Numbered from the stretch's first letter, positions 17,995 through 28,174 are shown. The stretch is DNA of 64,000 bases from Adlercreutzia agrestimuris (GCF_943193125.1 NZ_CALPCX010000002.1:1-64000); one strand, 5' to 3'. Notes: a model not told the origin generated them from the letters alone. Made by a program: numbers and translations.

Positions 17995-19446
17995 TTAAAC
18001 GGGGGTGGAACTCTGTGCTTCTATGAGATTAATGACTTCTTGTTTTGAATGAACACCAAGTTTCGAATAAATGCAGCGAATGTGGTTTTGTGCAGTATAG
18101 GGAGAAATGTAGAGCTTTTCTCCAATGCTTTTTGCGGTATAGCCTAACGCAAGGTATTCAAAGATGTCGGATTCTCTTTGGGTAAGCTGGTAGTGTTTAG
18201 CAAGTTTATCAAGCGTTGCCTGTCGTTCGTTTGGGGTTGGCGCTGAGACTTGGAAGAACGTTTTGAATGAGTTGCTTCCCACAAATACGAGCAAAAACAT
18301 GAGAGAGGTAATGAGGAAGAGAAGGGCGACTAAAACAAGAATAAGGATATAGACCCATTCTGAGACGGGCATTGGTCCAATGGTGTTTGAGAGCAGATTA
18401 AGGGTTCGCCAAATGATAATCGGACCAAGAACAAATACGCCAAAAGCTAAAACAGGAGAGACGGATTCTTCGTACACAATGAGCAACACTAAAAGCACCG
18501 AGACAACAAGAAGTATTGCACGTGACACTTCAATAAAGTCGAAAAATACCAGCATTGGGGCAACGCCAGTGCTTATGCCTAGCAACTGACCAACTACGGC
18601 ACCCATAGAAAGACCTGCTACCAGGAAAAATGTGTCACGCGGTAAGAATATCCGATGCTGTTTATGCGACAAGAGAAGAACGGACAGGCAGAGCGCCAAG
18701 AAGGCAAAACAGATGATTTCGCGCGAACTGTTGAATACTTGCATTGTGAAAAAATCATCAGAAAAGCCTTGAAGAAGACGACTTGATACACCGCTGAAAA
18801 AGTAGATTGTAAACGGAGCTAAGTAGCGTTTTAAAAGAGAGCTTTGTGATAAATGGCCAGAAAAGCGCACTTCGGGTTGAGGTGAGTTATTAAGGCTGAA
18901 GATGTAAAGGACAAAAGAGAGCCCTTCGAGAAAGAAGGTTTCCTCGGTGGCAAAAAACTCCCATATATAAAAGTACGGCATTGTGATTATGCGAGAGATT
19001 AGCATGGCTGTAAGCATGATGCTTACGGTTGATGATAAGCCTGATCTAAAAGCGTTTTGAACAAACCAAAGCATCCAAGCAAAGAATAGGACAATAAGGG
19101 TGGCTGCATGAATGAGATAGTAGACTGAGCAAAGCAGATACTCAGCTTGTCCTGAGAGGGTAAAGATGCCATTGTTGTAGGCGAACAATTCGTTGATGAT
19201 CACAACCGTGGCAAAGACAGCCATGCTTGCATGACGTTTTGTAAAATAGCTTTCAATGTGTGCATGAAAAACGGCACATATGGCAACCGAGAGAAAAAGC
19301 GAGAAGAGAAAAACGGCGGTTGCAAAAGGGGTGTCATTTTGTGGAACCCAAATAAGGCGAGTTGATAAAAATCCTTTTTGGATATATGCCCACAAAAAGC
19401 TAAAGCCAACAAGAGCAACAATTTGATACCGCGAAAGCCATCGCAT
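17995..19446 (-). CDS. Membrane-embedded LuxR-type transcriptional regulator
   Basis: This 483-residue one-component regulator has about ten to twelve membrane segments (residues 5-395) and a C-terminal LuxR/GerE helix-turn-helix (about 421-483; LTQRESDIFEYLALGYTAKS, then YTAQNHIRCIYSKLGVHS). It has no kinase or receiver domain. The membrane part probably senses a ligand or redox state and the C-terminus binds DNA. I chose the ATG at 19446 because GAAGG lies five bases upstream. The earlier ATG at 19494 has no ribosome binding site. It lies 122 bases upstream of the exported flavoprotein gene on the same strand and is its likely regulator. It is divergent from the ferredoxin oxidoreductase operon. 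Two paralogues occur in the window. Confidence 0.9.
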   Translation of the reverse strand: MRWLSRYQIVALVGFSFLWAYIQKGFLSTRLIWVPQNDTPFATAVFLFSLFLSVAICAVFHAHIESYFTKRHASMAVFATVVIINELFAYNNGIFTLSGQAEYLLCSVYYLIHAATLIVLFFAWMLWFVQNAFRSGLSSTVSIMLTAMLISRIITMPYFYIWEFFATEETFFLEGLSFVLYIFSLNNSPQPEVRFSGHLSQSSLLKRYLAPFTIYFFSGVSSRLLQGFSDDFFTMQVFNSSREIICFAFLALCLSVLLLSHKQHRIFLPRDTFFLVAGLSMGAVVGQLLGISTGVAPMLVFFDFIEVSRAILLVVSVLLVLLIVYEESVSPVLAFGVFVLGPIIIWRTLNLLSNTIGPMPVSEWVYILILVLVALLFLITSLMFLLVFVGSNSFKTFFQVSAPTPNERQATLDKLAKHYQLTQRESDIFEYLALGYTAKSIGEKLYISPYTAQNHIRCIYSKLGVHSKQEVINLIEAQSSTPV

Positions 19447-19589
19447 AGCAACCTTCTCCCCATATTTGCTTAAATGGTTTCTTGTCTCTAGCATAAGGTT
19501 TAATAGATGCTAGATACGCTACAATTATTCTGAATATCGCACGACAGAGTAAATTAGTCAGTTTTTAATCAGGCGAAATACAGGGTGAA

Positions 19590-20564
19590 ATGTCTATGGT
19601 TGAAGTGTTATGGCATGGTCGAGGAGGGCAAGGCGCATTTACTGCCGCTCGACTTTTAGGTGCAGCAGCATCGCTTGGTGAGGGAAAATATGCGCTGGCA
19701 TTTCCTTCGTTTGGTCCAGAGCGTCGCGGCGCTCCAATGTGCGCCTTCACTAAAATGGATGATGCTCCAATAGGGGACAGAAGTGCCATGCAGCAGGCAG
19801 ATTTTGTGGTGTATCTAGACGAAACGCTTCTTGGTGCCGATTGGGAACGCGAATTGAAGCCCGGTGGTATAGTGCTTGTTAATTCCGCAAAACCCACAGC
19901 TTACTTTGGGGATCAGCGCATTATTGCACTTGATGCTGATGCAATATCCACAGCGTATCTTGGGAGAGCAATTCCTAACACGGTTTTCTTGGGCGCATTG
20001 TGCGCGCTGTGCGACCGGCTTGAATCCATAGATGTGCATGCGGCAATTCGCCAGTATATGGCACCAAAATTGCACGACAAGAATATCGCGGTTGTTGACG
20101 CAGCGTGTGCTCAAGCCCGCGTAGCCGCGCAAGCTTTTGGTGAAGTAGCAACGCTTGATAACGCAGAGGCGCTCGGTGCTGATGAACCAACGCCGGAAGT
20201 TGTGTCCTCGCAGGATGAAAGCGCATCTGCCATGCATCCCCCGCGACCGCACAGTATTATTTGCACCCTGCAAGCAGGTGAACTTGATCCGCAGCAATTT
20301 GCTCATACGACCTGTTTTTCCGCAGGACATCTTGTTACCAAAAATGCTGGATGGCGAAACGAACGTCCTGTTATTAATGGCGCATTGTGCACGGGGTGCT
20401 ATCAGTGCTACTTCTATTGTCCTGATGGCGCCATCTACAAGGCTGCCTCCTCTGTACCAGTAGCGGTTGACCTGGACTTTTGCAAAGGATGTGGCGTGTG
20501 TGTAAGCGTATGTAAGTTCAATGCGCTTGCCATGATTTCAGAAAGCGAGGCGAACCGCGCATGA
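19590..20564 (+). CDS. porCD: 2-oxoacid:ferredoxin oxidoreductase, fused gamma and delta subunits
   Basis: This 324-residue protein fuses the gamma subunit (about 1-180; VLWHGRGGQGAFTAARLL, FPSFGPERRGAP) to a delta-type ferredoxin domain. The ferredoxin domain (about 265-320) has two 4Fe-4S motifs, CTGCYQCYFYCPDG and CKGCGVCVSVCKFNA. The linker between them (about 185-265) is poorly conserved. In the complex, gamma helps bind CoA and delta passes electrons to ferredoxin. Gamma and delta are separate genes in many archaea and thermophiles. It overlaps the alpha-subunit gene by four bases (ATGA), so translation is coupled. The product supplies acetyl-CoA or another acyl-CoA plus reduced ferredoxin from amino-acid-derived 2-oxoacids. 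Pyruvate is the default guess. Confidence 0.9.
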   Translation: MSMVEVLWHGRGGQGAFTAARLLGAAASLGEGKYALAFPSFGPERRGAPMCAFTKMDDAPIGDRSAMQQADFVVYLDETLLGADWERELKPGGIVLVNSAKPTAYFGDQRIIALDADAISTAYLGRAIPNTVFLGALCALCDRLESIDVHAAIRQYMAPKLHDKNIAVVDAACAQARVAAQAFGEVATLDNAEALGADEPTPEVVSSQDESASAMHPPRPHSIICTLQAGELDPQQFAHTTCFSAGHLVTKNAGWRNERPVINGALCTGCYQCYFYCPDGAIYKAASSVPVAVDLDFCKGCGVCVSVCKFNALAMISESEANRA

Positions 20565-21751
20565 AACAGTTTCTCTCGGGAGACGAAGCTTTTGCCGAAG
20601 GCGTGCGTCTGGCGCGTCCTCAGGTAATCTCGGCTTATCCTATTACCCCCCAAACAGTTGTTGTTGAGCGCCTTTCTGACATGGTGGAATCGGGGCAACT
20701 TCAAGCAGAATATGTACATGTGGAATCAGAGCATTCGGCGCTGTCGTGTGCAATTGGTGCAGCGGCTACCGGTGCGCGCACCTTTACGGCTACTTCCAGC
20801 CAAGGGTTGCTCTATATGGCTGAGTGCCTTACCTATGCAGCGGGCGGAAGATTTCCAATTGTTATGATGAATGCCAATCGTGCAACAGCGCTGCCTTGGA
20901 ACATTTACGGTGATCAGCGCGATTCGCTTGCGCTTTTGGATCACGGTTGGATTCAAGCTTACGCAAAGGACAATCAAGAAGCACTTGATATGGCTCTTAT
21001 GGCATATGCGCTTGCAGAAAACCCGCGCGTTATGACTCCGGTGATGGTCAATCTGGATGGATTTGCACTCACGCACACCTACGAAACTGTTGATGTCCCT
21101 GATCAAGCGCAGGCAGACGCATTTTTACCACCTTATGAACCCGCTGCTAATTGTTTTGATTTTGATAATCCTGTCAACATCGGTTATTCGGCAGGACCTG
21201 AATACAACAAGTACTTCAAATACTTCGAACATCATGACATGTTGTCGGCGCCAACGGTGATAGAAGAGATTGAGACGCGGTTTGCGCAGCTTTTTGGCCG
21301 CCACTATACCGGCATGCTTGAGACGACATATACCGACGATGCGGAAGTAGTGCTGGTCACGCTTGGTTCTGTCGCAGGGCTTGCTCAAAGCGTGCTTGAG
21401 CAGCTGCGCGAAGAAGGTATTCGCGCTGGTTTGGTACGTATTCGCTACATGCGTCCTTTCCCGAAAGATGAATTGACGCATGTGCTGTCACGCGCGAAAG
21501 CCGTTGGCGTACTAGAGAAAGATATTTCATTTGGCGGCGAAGGCACGGTGTTTACCAATGTAAACTCGGCGCTACTCCAGGCAGGCATGGCACTTCCGAC
21601 GTGCAATTTTATTGGAGGTCTTGGTGGCGACGATATTTCGGTAACTGATCTGTGCGATATCTATCGTTCTCTTGCTCGCATGGCGTCTCAGCAAAGTGCT
21701 GGTGACCATGTGCGCTTTATTGGAATTGACAACGTAGGAGGACATGAATAA
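20561..21751 (+). CDS. porA: 2-oxoacid:ferredoxin oxidoreductase, alpha subunit
   Basis: This 396-residue alpha subunit has the N-terminal pyrimidine-type domain (AYPITPQTVVVERLSDMV, residues about 27-45). The conserved ESEHSALSCAIGAAATGARTF-like region follows, and the C-terminal transketolase-like domain includes GEGTVFTNVN. The subunit pairs with beta to form the thiamine-diphosphate site. It overlaps the gamma-delta gene at its start and the beta gene at its end (TAATG), typical of a tightly coupled operon. The NKYFKYFEHHDML stretch is family-like. Pyruvate is most likely, but branched 2-oxoacid versions share this layout. Confidence 0.92.
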   Translation: MKQFLSGDEAFAEGVRLARPQVISAYPITPQTVVVERLSDMVESGQLQAEYVHVESEHSALSCAIGAAATGARTFTATSSQGLLYMAECLTYAAGGRFPIVMMNANRATALPWNIYGDQRDSLALLDHGWIQAYAKDNQEALDMALMAYALAENPRVMTPVMVNLDGFALTHTYETVDVPDQAQADAFLPPYEPAANCFDFDNPVNIGYSAGPEYNKYFKYFEHHDMLSAPTVIEEIETRFAQLFGRHYTGMLETTYTDDAEVVLVTLGSVAGLAQSVLEQLREEGIRAGLVRIRYMRPFPKDELTHVLSRAKAVGVLEKDISFGGEGTVFTNVNSALLQAGMALPTCNFIGGLGGDDISVTDLCDIYRSLARMASQQSAGDHVRFIGIDNVGGHE

Positions 21752-22668
21752 TGGCGCTTAATGCTTCTACGATTTCGGATAACGAACTGTTTTTTGGCCA
21801 CAAAGCATGCGCTGGGTGTGGTGGTTCGCTGGCAGTACGAGCGGCGCTTAAAGTGCTTGGTCCGAATGCGGTGTCAGCGCTTCCTGCGGGATGCATGAGT
21901 GCGGTCGGTTTTAACTTTCCGCAGCTTTCCTTTGCCAACAACTCCATGATTACGCCTTTTGCTGCTACAGCCGCGGTGTTGACTGGTATTGAAGCCGGTT
22001 TGCGTGCTCAAGGGAAAAAGCCTGATGATTGCACGGTAGTGGGTTTTGCGGGCGATGGCGGCACTGCTGATATTGGTTTACAAGCGCTCTCGGGTGCAAT
22101 TGATCGTAATGATGACGTGCTCTATATTTGCTACGACAATGAAGCTTATATGAATACGGGCATTCAAAAAAGCTCTCTCACGCCGTTTGGTGCAAAAACC
22201 ACTACCACCCCTGCTGGGCAGCATGTACATGGTTGCTTAACAAACAAGAAGAACTTGTTCCAGATTGTTGCAGCGCACGATATTGTTTATGCAGCTACAG
22301 CATCGGTTGGATATTTGCCGGACTTCGTGCGTAAGGTAGAACGTGCTCGTGACATGCGTGGGACGCGCTTTATACACGTAATGGCGCCTTGCCCAACAGG
22401 CTGGGGATGCGGTGTAGATGAAACAGTGGACATTGCCCGTGATATCGTGGACACTGGCCTATGGTATTTGGCGGAGTTTGAAGGCTCGGCGCTCAGTGGG
22501 GTTCCAGGTGGCGTGTTTAAGCTCGATCGCAATCCGAAAGAGTTTGCCAGCGTTGAGGCGTATCTCAAGCGACAAGGACGCTTCCGCGCACTGGATGAGC
22601 AAGAAATTGCCGAGATAGAAGCCGCACGCGATGCGGCATGGGAAACCATGCGTGCTCGGTGGTGTTAA
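21751..22668 (+). CDS. porB: 2-oxoacid:ferredoxin oxidoreductase, beta subunit
   Basis: This 305-residue beta subunit binds thiamine diphosphate and a 4Fe-4S cluster. The first cluster cysteines are in HKACAGCGGSLA (about 15-26), and a third Cys is near residue 49 in LPAGCMS. The thiamine/Mg motif is GFAGDGGTADIGL followed by CYDNEAYMNTG (about 90-135). AGGAGG precedes the start, which overlaps the alpha-gene stop by one base. Length fits PorB (about 300-315). It completes a porCDAB set. Divergent transcription from the LuxR gene suggests separate control. Confidence 0.93.
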   Translation: MALNASTISDNELFFGHKACAGCGGSLAVRAALKVLGPNAVSALPAGCMSAVGFNFPQLSFANNSMITPFAATAAVLTGIEAGLRAQGKKPDDCTVVGFAGDGGTADIGLQALSGAIDRNDDVLYICYDNEAYMNTGIQKSSLTPFGAKTTTTPAGQHVHGCLTNKKNLFQIVAAHDIVYAATASVGYLPDFVRKVERARDMRGTRFIHVMAPCPTGWGCGVDETVDIARDIVDTGLWYLAEFEGSALSGVPGGVFKLDRNPKEFASVEAYLKRQGRFRALDEQEIAEIEAARDAAWETMRARWC

Positions 22669-22713
22669 GCCAGGGGTAGGCTTGCGGCGAAGCTAAAGAG
22701 AAAGAGGGATACT

Positions 22714-25065
22714 GTGTCAACGCAGCCAAAACGTTTTTTGACATCGGTGTTGCTGAGTCTTGCTTTAGGGGTTGGCGTGTTTACCGGTGCATCAGCACTT
22801 GCAGTAACTACGGCTGCTCAAGATCCAACGCCTGCTTATGCTGCTCAGGCTGGCACATGGAAGAAATCAGGAACGAGCTGGTGGTATGCTTATTCGCGTG
22901 GCGGATATGCAACTGGTTGGCAGAAGATTTCTGGGACGTGGTATTACTTTGATGCGCGCGGCTGGATGCAGGAAGGCTGGCAAAAAGTTGGTGGCGTGTG
23001 GTATTACTTGCAGCCAGGCAACGGGGGTATGTGCACCAATTGGCAAAAAGTTGGTGGCGTGTGGTACTACTTAGCGCCAAGCAGCGGTGCTATGCAAACC
23101 GGCTGGCAAAAGGTGGGTGGCGTATGGTATTACCTACTCCCAAGCAGCGGTGCCATGCAAACTGGTTGGCTAAAAGTTGGTGCTGATTGGTTCTGGCTTG
23201 CTTCGTCAGGTGCAATGGCAGAGTCTTCGTGGATTCAGTCAAGTGGTGCGTGGTACTACCTCAAATCTGGTGGATATATGGCGCAAGGTATGACAAAAAT
23301 TGGTGCCAATTATTACTACCTCACACCTGGAAGCGGAGCCATGAAGAATGGATGGCAGCAGATTAATGGTTCGTGGTATTACTTCAGAAGTTCAGGCGAA
23401 CGCATACATGGTTGGCTTGAGCTGTCGGGTGTTCGCTACTACTTAGAACCTGCAACGGGCAAGATGGCTGTTGGCTGGAAGACTCTTTCAAACAACAAAT
23501 ATTTCTTTGCTTCATCAGGTGCTATGGTGAAAAATACGTGGATTGATGGGCGTTATCTCAAGAGCAATGGCATCATGGCGCGCAACGAGATGGTGGGCAA
23601 TCAATATGTTGGCGCCGATGGTCTGGTAACAAAAAAGCCGGAAACCCCTTCCACGAAACCAGGCACGTCCACTACAAAGCCAGGTACGTCTACTACGAAA
23701 CCAGGTACGTCGACAACCAAACCGGGTACGACGACAAAACCAGGAACCTCAACACCATCTACTCCTTCGCAACCGTCAACTCCAAGTGACACCACAACAG
23801 CTCCTACTGCGCTTACTTACACTATTAAGACAGGGGACCAGGGGTATGGCGCCTATATTACTGGTTACAATGGTGAAGATGAAAAGGTGACCATTCCTGC
23901 TACGCTTGGAGGAGCTAACGTAGTGAGCGTGCAGCTCAACGGCGTCGGTTACACCACCATGGAGGTCACTACTTATCCAACTACCTCAAGCACCAAGCAA
24001 GAGGTCGTGACATTGTCAGGACTCAACACGCTTGACGTGAGTCAGTGCACATCATTGCGCAATTTGGATTGTTCGTTTAATAACCTCACAACTCTTGTGC
24101 TGCCAACTTCAGCTCCGCTTGAATACTTGAATTGTGCGTCAAATCGTCTTGCACAGCTTGATTTGTCGAAATACCCTACACTTCGCACGGTTGACTGCAA
24201 CAATAACCGCCTTACAACACTTACGGGCAATCTTGCGTCGCTAATAAAGCTGAATTGTACAAAAAACCAGCTCACTACAGTGAATCTGGATAACTATCCT
24301 GCACTGCAAACTCTTCATTGTGCGCAAAACCAGATCTCACGTATTACGGGAACAGCGGCAAAACTCACAGAGTTGGATTGCTCGTATAATGCTTTGTCAT
24401 CGCTGCCTATGACAAGCATGACTTCTTTGCAGACGCTTAATTGTAGTGACAACAATCTGACTGGATTAGACTTGACAAAGGCTTCTTCGCTCACCTCTTT
24501 AACCTGCAACAATAATGCGCTGAGCGTGCTTAATTTATCGGGCGCAACAAATCTGACTACGTTTACCTGCCAGCGTGACGCCAAAAAGGCTTCAGGCAAA
24601 GCGCAACTTGCAACATTGTCAGGCACAGCACCTTGTCTGCGTGAGATAAATGTTGCCAACCAGGCGCTTGGTACGCTTAATGTGTCAAACTATCCAGCTC
24701 TTGAGCGCTTATATGCCGCCAACAATCGTTTGACGAGCATCACTGGACAGGCTGCTTCTCTTACTTATTTGGATTGCGGCACAAATATGCTCGCATCGCT
24801 TAATTTGACAAGCTTTCCAAAGATTGAAGTGCTGATCTGTGGCTATAACTCTGGTTTGCAGCTTGACACCGCAAAGTCAGCCACAATCGCTGAGCTCTAT
24901 TGCGACAACTGCAACCTCACCTATCTTGATGTGACGTCGCTCCCGGCGCTTCGGGTATTGGTAGCGGGCGACAACGATTTTTCGCCCGCGTTTGTCTCTC
25001 AGCTTCAAGTGTGGGGTCAAAAAGCAGATCATACACTTTCACTGGATTCAAGTGCTGATGCGTAA
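22714..25065 (+). CDS. Cell-wall-bound surface protein with glucan-binding-type repeats and leucine-rich repeats
   Basis: This 783-residue exported protein starts at a GTG with AGAGGG six bases upstream. Residues 1-43 are a signal peptide (cleavage near AYA-AQ). About twelve aromatic repeats of the CW-binding/choline-binding type follow (48-300; GWQKVGGVWYYL-type units of 20-21 residues). A Lys-Pro-Gly-Thr-Ser linker (about 305-365) and a short beta-rich domain come next. Leucine-rich repeats of the LxxLDCSxNxL type fill about 435-783. There is no LPXTG motif, so anchoring is by the repeats binding wall polymer. The leucine-rich part probably binds host or bacterial ligands. Near-identical 63-base DNA units at 22976-23160 show recent repeat duplication. 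Its 3' end overlaps the convergent thioesterase gene by 37 bases. Confidence 0.9.
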   Translation: MSTQPKRFLTSVLLSLALGVGVFTGASALAVTTAAQDPTPAYAAQAGTWKKSGTSWWYAYSRGGYATGWQKISGTWYYFDARGWMQEGWQKVGGVWYYLQPGNGGMCTNWQKVGGVWYYLAPSSGAMQTGWQKVGGVWYYLLPSSGAMQTGWLKVGADWFWLASSGAMAESSWIQSSGAWYYLKSGGYMAQGMTKIGANYYYLTPGSGAMKNGWQQINGSWYYFRSSGERIHGWLELSGVRYYLEPATGKMAVGWKTLSNNKYFFASSGAMVKNTWIDGRYLKSNGIMARNEMVGNQYVGADGLVTKKPETPSTKPGTSTTKPGTSTTKPGTSTTKPGTTTKPGTSTPSTPSQPSTPSDTTTAPTALTYTIKTGDQGYGAYITGYNGEDEKVTIPATLGGANVVSVQLNGVGYTTMEVTTYPTTSSTKQEVVTLSGLNTLDVSQCTSLRNLDCSFNNLTTLVLPTSAPLEYLNCASNRLAQLDLSKYPTLRTVDCNNNRLTTLTGNLASLIKLNCTKNQLTTVNLDNYPALQTLHCAQNQISRITGTAAKLTELDCSYNALSSLPMTSMTSLQTLNCSDNNLTGLDLTKASSLTSLTCNNNALSVLNLSGATNLTTFTCQRDAKKASGKAQLATLSGTAPCLREINVANQALGTLNVSNYPALERLYAANNRLTSITGQAASLTYLDCGTNMLASLNLTSFPKIEVLICGYNSGLQLDTAKSATIAELYCDNCNLTYLDVTSLPALRVLVAGDNDFSPAFVSQLQVWGQKADHTLSLDSSADA

Positions 25066-25475
25066 GCGTTGTACAAGTCAGGAAACGTCTTTTTGGCGTT
25101 GACTAACTTGAACGTCTCGCGCTCAACAACGCATACGGTTATATAGGCGTCCACCAGAGGTGAATCTATTCCTGGTGTCATGCCTTCGCGGTATACCTCT
25201 TGGTGATATATCGTGCGCATCGGTTGGTTTTTAACCAGAGAGGTACGTACAAAACCACGTTCTCCATAGCGCAGGGGAGCGTGGTATTTGATTTGCACTT
25301 CATGTATGGGACTCATAAAGCCAGCGCCCTCAATGCGTTCGCTGTAACAAAAGTTGAGATGGTTCAAAAAATCAATGCGTGCATCTTCAAAATACAGTAA
25401 ATAATTCGCGTGATAGACCACGCCCATCATGTCGGTTTCGCCATAGCGAACAGTAATAGGTGTCTCAACGAACAT
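25029..25475 (-). CDS. Acyl-CoA thioesterase, 4HBT/YbgC family
   Basis: This 148-residue hotdog-fold thioesterase has the family motif GETDMMGVVYHANYL (residues about 11-25), with the catalytic Asp in the ETD segment. It hydrolyses an acyl-CoA or acyl-ACP in the cytoplasm. I chose the ATG at 25475 because AAGGAG lies eight bases upstream and the protein then begins like YbgC. The earlier ATG at 25514 adds 13 unrelated residues. The 3' end overlaps the convergent surface-protein gene by 37 bases. It is divergent from leuS across 131 bases. The chain-length preference cannot be read. Confidence 0.9.
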   Translation of the reverse strand: MFVETPITVRYGETDMMGVVYHANYLLYFEDARIDFLNHLNFCYSERIEGAGFMSPIHEVQIKYHAPLRYGERGFVRTSLVKNQPMRTIYHQEVYREGMTPGIDSPLVDAYITVCVVERETFKLVNAKKTFPDLYNAYASALESSESV

Positions 25476-25556
25476 ACTTTGACTCCTTTGGTGGTGCGAA
25501 GGTGCAGCTGGCACGATTTTTTTTCGGCGTGTGCGTGCACGATGTTTCGCAATTAC

Positions 25557-25562
25557 TATAAT
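25557..25562 (+). promoter_or_regulatory. Probable -10 box of the leuS promoter
   Basis: A perfect TATAAT lies 44 bases before the leuS ATG. No good -35 hexamer is seen at 16-18 bases upstream, and no T-box leader fits in the short gap. Confidence 0.5.
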
Positions 25563-25606
25563 ATGAGCATTCTGAATTTGACACCTGGGAAAAGAGAGCT
25601 TTCATT

Positions 25607-28174
25607 ATGAAACCCTACAATCCGCATGAAATTGAACCGCGCCTGCAGCAGGCGTGGGCTGAACAAGATCTGTATAAGGTTGACGAACAATCAACCAAGC
25701 CCAAAAAGTACGTGCTTGAGATGTTCCCCTATCCATCAGGTGATATTCATATGGGACATGTCAGCAACTATACCTATGGTGATGTGATTGCACGCTATAG
25801 TCGTATGCAAGGGTTTAACGTTTTGCATCCCATGGGCTGGGATGCGTTTGGTCTGCCGGCTGAAAATGCTGCCATTAAGCATCATTCGCACCCAGCGGTA
25901 TGGACCTATCAAAATATTGATACGCAAATGGCAAGCTTCAAGCGCATGGGCTTTAGCTATGACTGGGATCGTACTGTTGTGACATGCAATCCGGATTATT
26001 ATCGCTGGGGTCAGTGGATCTTTTTGAAGATGTGGGAGCGCGGTTTAGTTGAGCGCCGCAATAGCCCGGTAAATTGGTGCCCTGATTGCGCCACTGTTTT
26101 GGCTAATGAGCAGGTCATTGAGGGACGCTGTTGGAGATGCAACTCCGAGGTTGAAAAGCGCGATCTGACGCAATGGTATTTAAAGATTACCGATTATGCG
26201 CAGGAATTGCTTGATGATCTGGATCAACTGGAAGGCTGGCCTGAGCGCGTAAAGCAACAGCAGGCAAATTGGATTGGTCGCTCAGAGGGCGCCGAGGTTG
26301 ATTTTGAGCTGGTGCCGCGTGAGGACGAGGAAGCTACAGATATTCCTGAACTTATCACGGTATTTACAACGCGAGCCGATACGCTTTTTGGTTGCAGTTT
26401 CTTTGTTCTCGCACCAGAATATGCCGGTTTGCATGATCTGGTTGCAGGAACCGAGTACGAGCAACCCGTTATGGAGCTTGTAGAATCTGCCAAAAAGATC
26501 TCTGCGCTCGAGCGCGCCCAAGGCGATCACGAAAAGCACGGCGTGTTTACCGGAAGATATGTCATTAATCCTATCAATGGTGAGCGTGTGCCTATTTGGG
26601 TTGCTGACTATGTTATTGCTGATTATGGTACGGGTGCTGTTATGGCGGTTCCGTGCGGCGACCAGCGTGACTTTGAGTTTGCGCGCAAATACGATTTGCC
26701 CATCATTCCTATCATTTTGCCCGAGGATGATCCGCTCTATCCGCAGTTAAAGGATGAAGAGTCGCGCGTAGTGACGTCGGTTGATTGGCCGGAAGCCTAC
26801 CATGCTGAGGGCTATCTTGTGCAATCAGGTCCTTACACGGGTTTGGTAGGAGGAAAGCATTCGCCTGGTGAAGAGGCAGTGGTAAAAACGCTTGAGGAAA
26901 CAGGTCGCGGTCGTCGCAGTGTGCAGTTCCGCCTGCGCGATTGGCTGATTAGCCGTCAGCGTTATTGGGGCAATCCCATCCCGGCAATTCATTGTGAGCA
27001 CTGCGGTGTTGTGCCTGTTCCTGCTGATCAGTTGCCAGTTTTGCTTCCGGAGGACATTGATTTGGCGGCGGGCGAAACGCTTGCCACCCATGAGGCGTTC
27101 GCTGATACAACTTGCCCGGTGTGTGGCAAGCCCGCAAAGCGCGAAACTGATACGATGGATACTTTTACGTGTTCAAGCTGGTATTACATGCGTTATACCG
27201 ATCCGCACAATGAAGAATTACCCTTTGATCCGGCGAAGGCAAATAAATGGATGCCGGTTGATCAGTATATTGGCGGTATCGAGCATGCCATTTTGCATCT
27301 GCTTTACAGTCGCTTCTTTACTAAGGTGCTGCGTGATGAAGGGATGCTTGCATTTGATGAGCCGTTTGAGAATCTGCTTTGCCAAGGTATGGTGCTAGAT
27401 GCTCATGGCGAAGTGATGAGCAAATCTAAGGGTAATGTGGTTTCTCCTGAGGAAATGATTGCTGGTTATGGCGCAGATGCGGTACGCGCAGCAATGCTCT
27501 TTATGGGGCCGCCCGACAAAGAGAAGCTTTGGAACGAAGATGGCCTTGCTGGCATGTATAAGTTCCTCAATAGGGTGTGGCGCCAAGTGTTTGACCTCGT
27601 AGGAGATGCGGGCGAAGAGACGCTATACCAGGAAGGCGCTACGCCTGAGCAGGCGCAAGCCTCGCTTGATGCGCTGGTCCGTGAACGCCATCGCGTAGTT
27701 GGTAAGGTTGTTGATGACTTCGCGCGCAATAACTTCAACACCGCTATTGCGGCCATTATGGAGTTGTCTAATGCAGTTGGTGATTATGTACGTCGCTGTT
27801 CAGCATCTGAGCGTCAGGCTTCGGAATTCTCGCGCACCTTTGATCGTGAGGTAGCAGAGGTGCTCGTAAAGCTTATGGCGCCAATTGCACCGCACTGGGC
27901 AGACGAGTTGTGGCAAACAGCGCTTGGGCATACGGAATCAGTTCACACCCAACCATGGCCAACGTATGATCCTGAGTTGGCAAAAGCAGACGAAGTTGAA
28001 CTTGCTGTACAAGTTAATGGTAAGGTAAAGGCGCGTATTACCGTTGCCGCGGATGCCGACAATGACGTGGTTGAGGCTGCTGCTCGCGAAGCGGTGGCTG
28101 CTGACCTTGAAGGTAAAGATGTTAAGAAGGTTGTTGTTGTGCCCGGACGCCTGGTTAATATCGTGGCAAAATAG
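25607..28174 (+). CDS. leuS: Leucyl-tRNA synthetase
   Basis: This 855-residue class I synthetase charges tRNA-Leu in the cytoplasm. The HIGH-type motif HMGH is at 48-51 ([16 protein letters not shown]) and the KMSKS-type motif VMSKSKG near 602-608. A zinc-type CPDC/CWRC pair is near 160-185. The CP1 editing domain is present (about 225-420, including TTRADTLFG), and the C-terminal domain ends [12 protein letters not shown]. Length is normal for bacterial LeuS. An AGAGAG element precedes the ATG. A strong bidirectional terminator follows. Confidence 0.97.
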   Translation: MKPYNPHEIEPRLQQAWAEQDLYKVDEQSTKPKKYVLEMFPYPSGDIHMGHVSNYTYGDVIARYSRMQGFNVLHPMGWDAFGLPAENAAIKHHSHPAVWTYQNIDTQMASFKRMGFSYDWDRTVVTCNPDYYRWGQWIFLKMWERGLVERRNSPVNWCPDCATVLANEQVIEGRCWRCNSEVEKRDLTQWYLKITDYAQELLDDLDQLEGWPERVKQQQANWIGRSEGAEVDFELVPREDEEATDIPELITVFTTRADTLFGCSFFVLAPEYAGLHDLVAGTEYEQPVMELVESAKKISALERAQGDHEKHGVFTGRYVINPINGERVPIWVADYVIADYGTGAVMAVPCGDQRDFEFARKYDLPIIPIILPEDDPLYPQLKDEESRVVTSVDWPEAYHAEGYLVQSGPYTGLVGGKHSPGEEAVVKTLEETGRGRRSVQFRLRDWLISRQRYWGNPIPAIHCEHCGVVPVPADQLPVLLPEDIDLAAGETLATHEAFADTTCPVCGKPAKRETDTMDTFTCSSWYYMRYTDPHNEELPFDPAKANKWMPVDQYIGGIEHAILHLLYSRFFTKVLRDEGMLAFDEPFENLLCQGMVLDAHGEVMSKSKGNVVSPEEMIAGYGADAVRAAMLFMGPPDKEKLWNEDGLAGMYKFLNRVWRQVFDLVGDAGEETLYQEGATPEQAQASLDALVRERHRVVGKVVDDFARNNFNTAIAAIMELSNAVGDYVRRCSASERQASEFSRTFDREVAEVLVKLMAPIAPHWADELWQTALGHTESVHTQPWPTYDPELAKADEVELAVQVNGKVKARITVAADADNDVVEAAAREAVAADLEGKDVKKVVVVPGRLVNIVAK

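Noticed and set aside
22976..23170. Tandem repeats that could suggest a CRISPR-like array
   Set aside because: The repeats are in frame with the cell-wall-binding repeats of the surface protein and have no unique spacers; no cas gene is present.
25476..25606. T-box riboswitch before leuS (and likewise before metG)
   Set aside because: The gaps are too short and no T-box sequence or antiterminator-like stem is seen.
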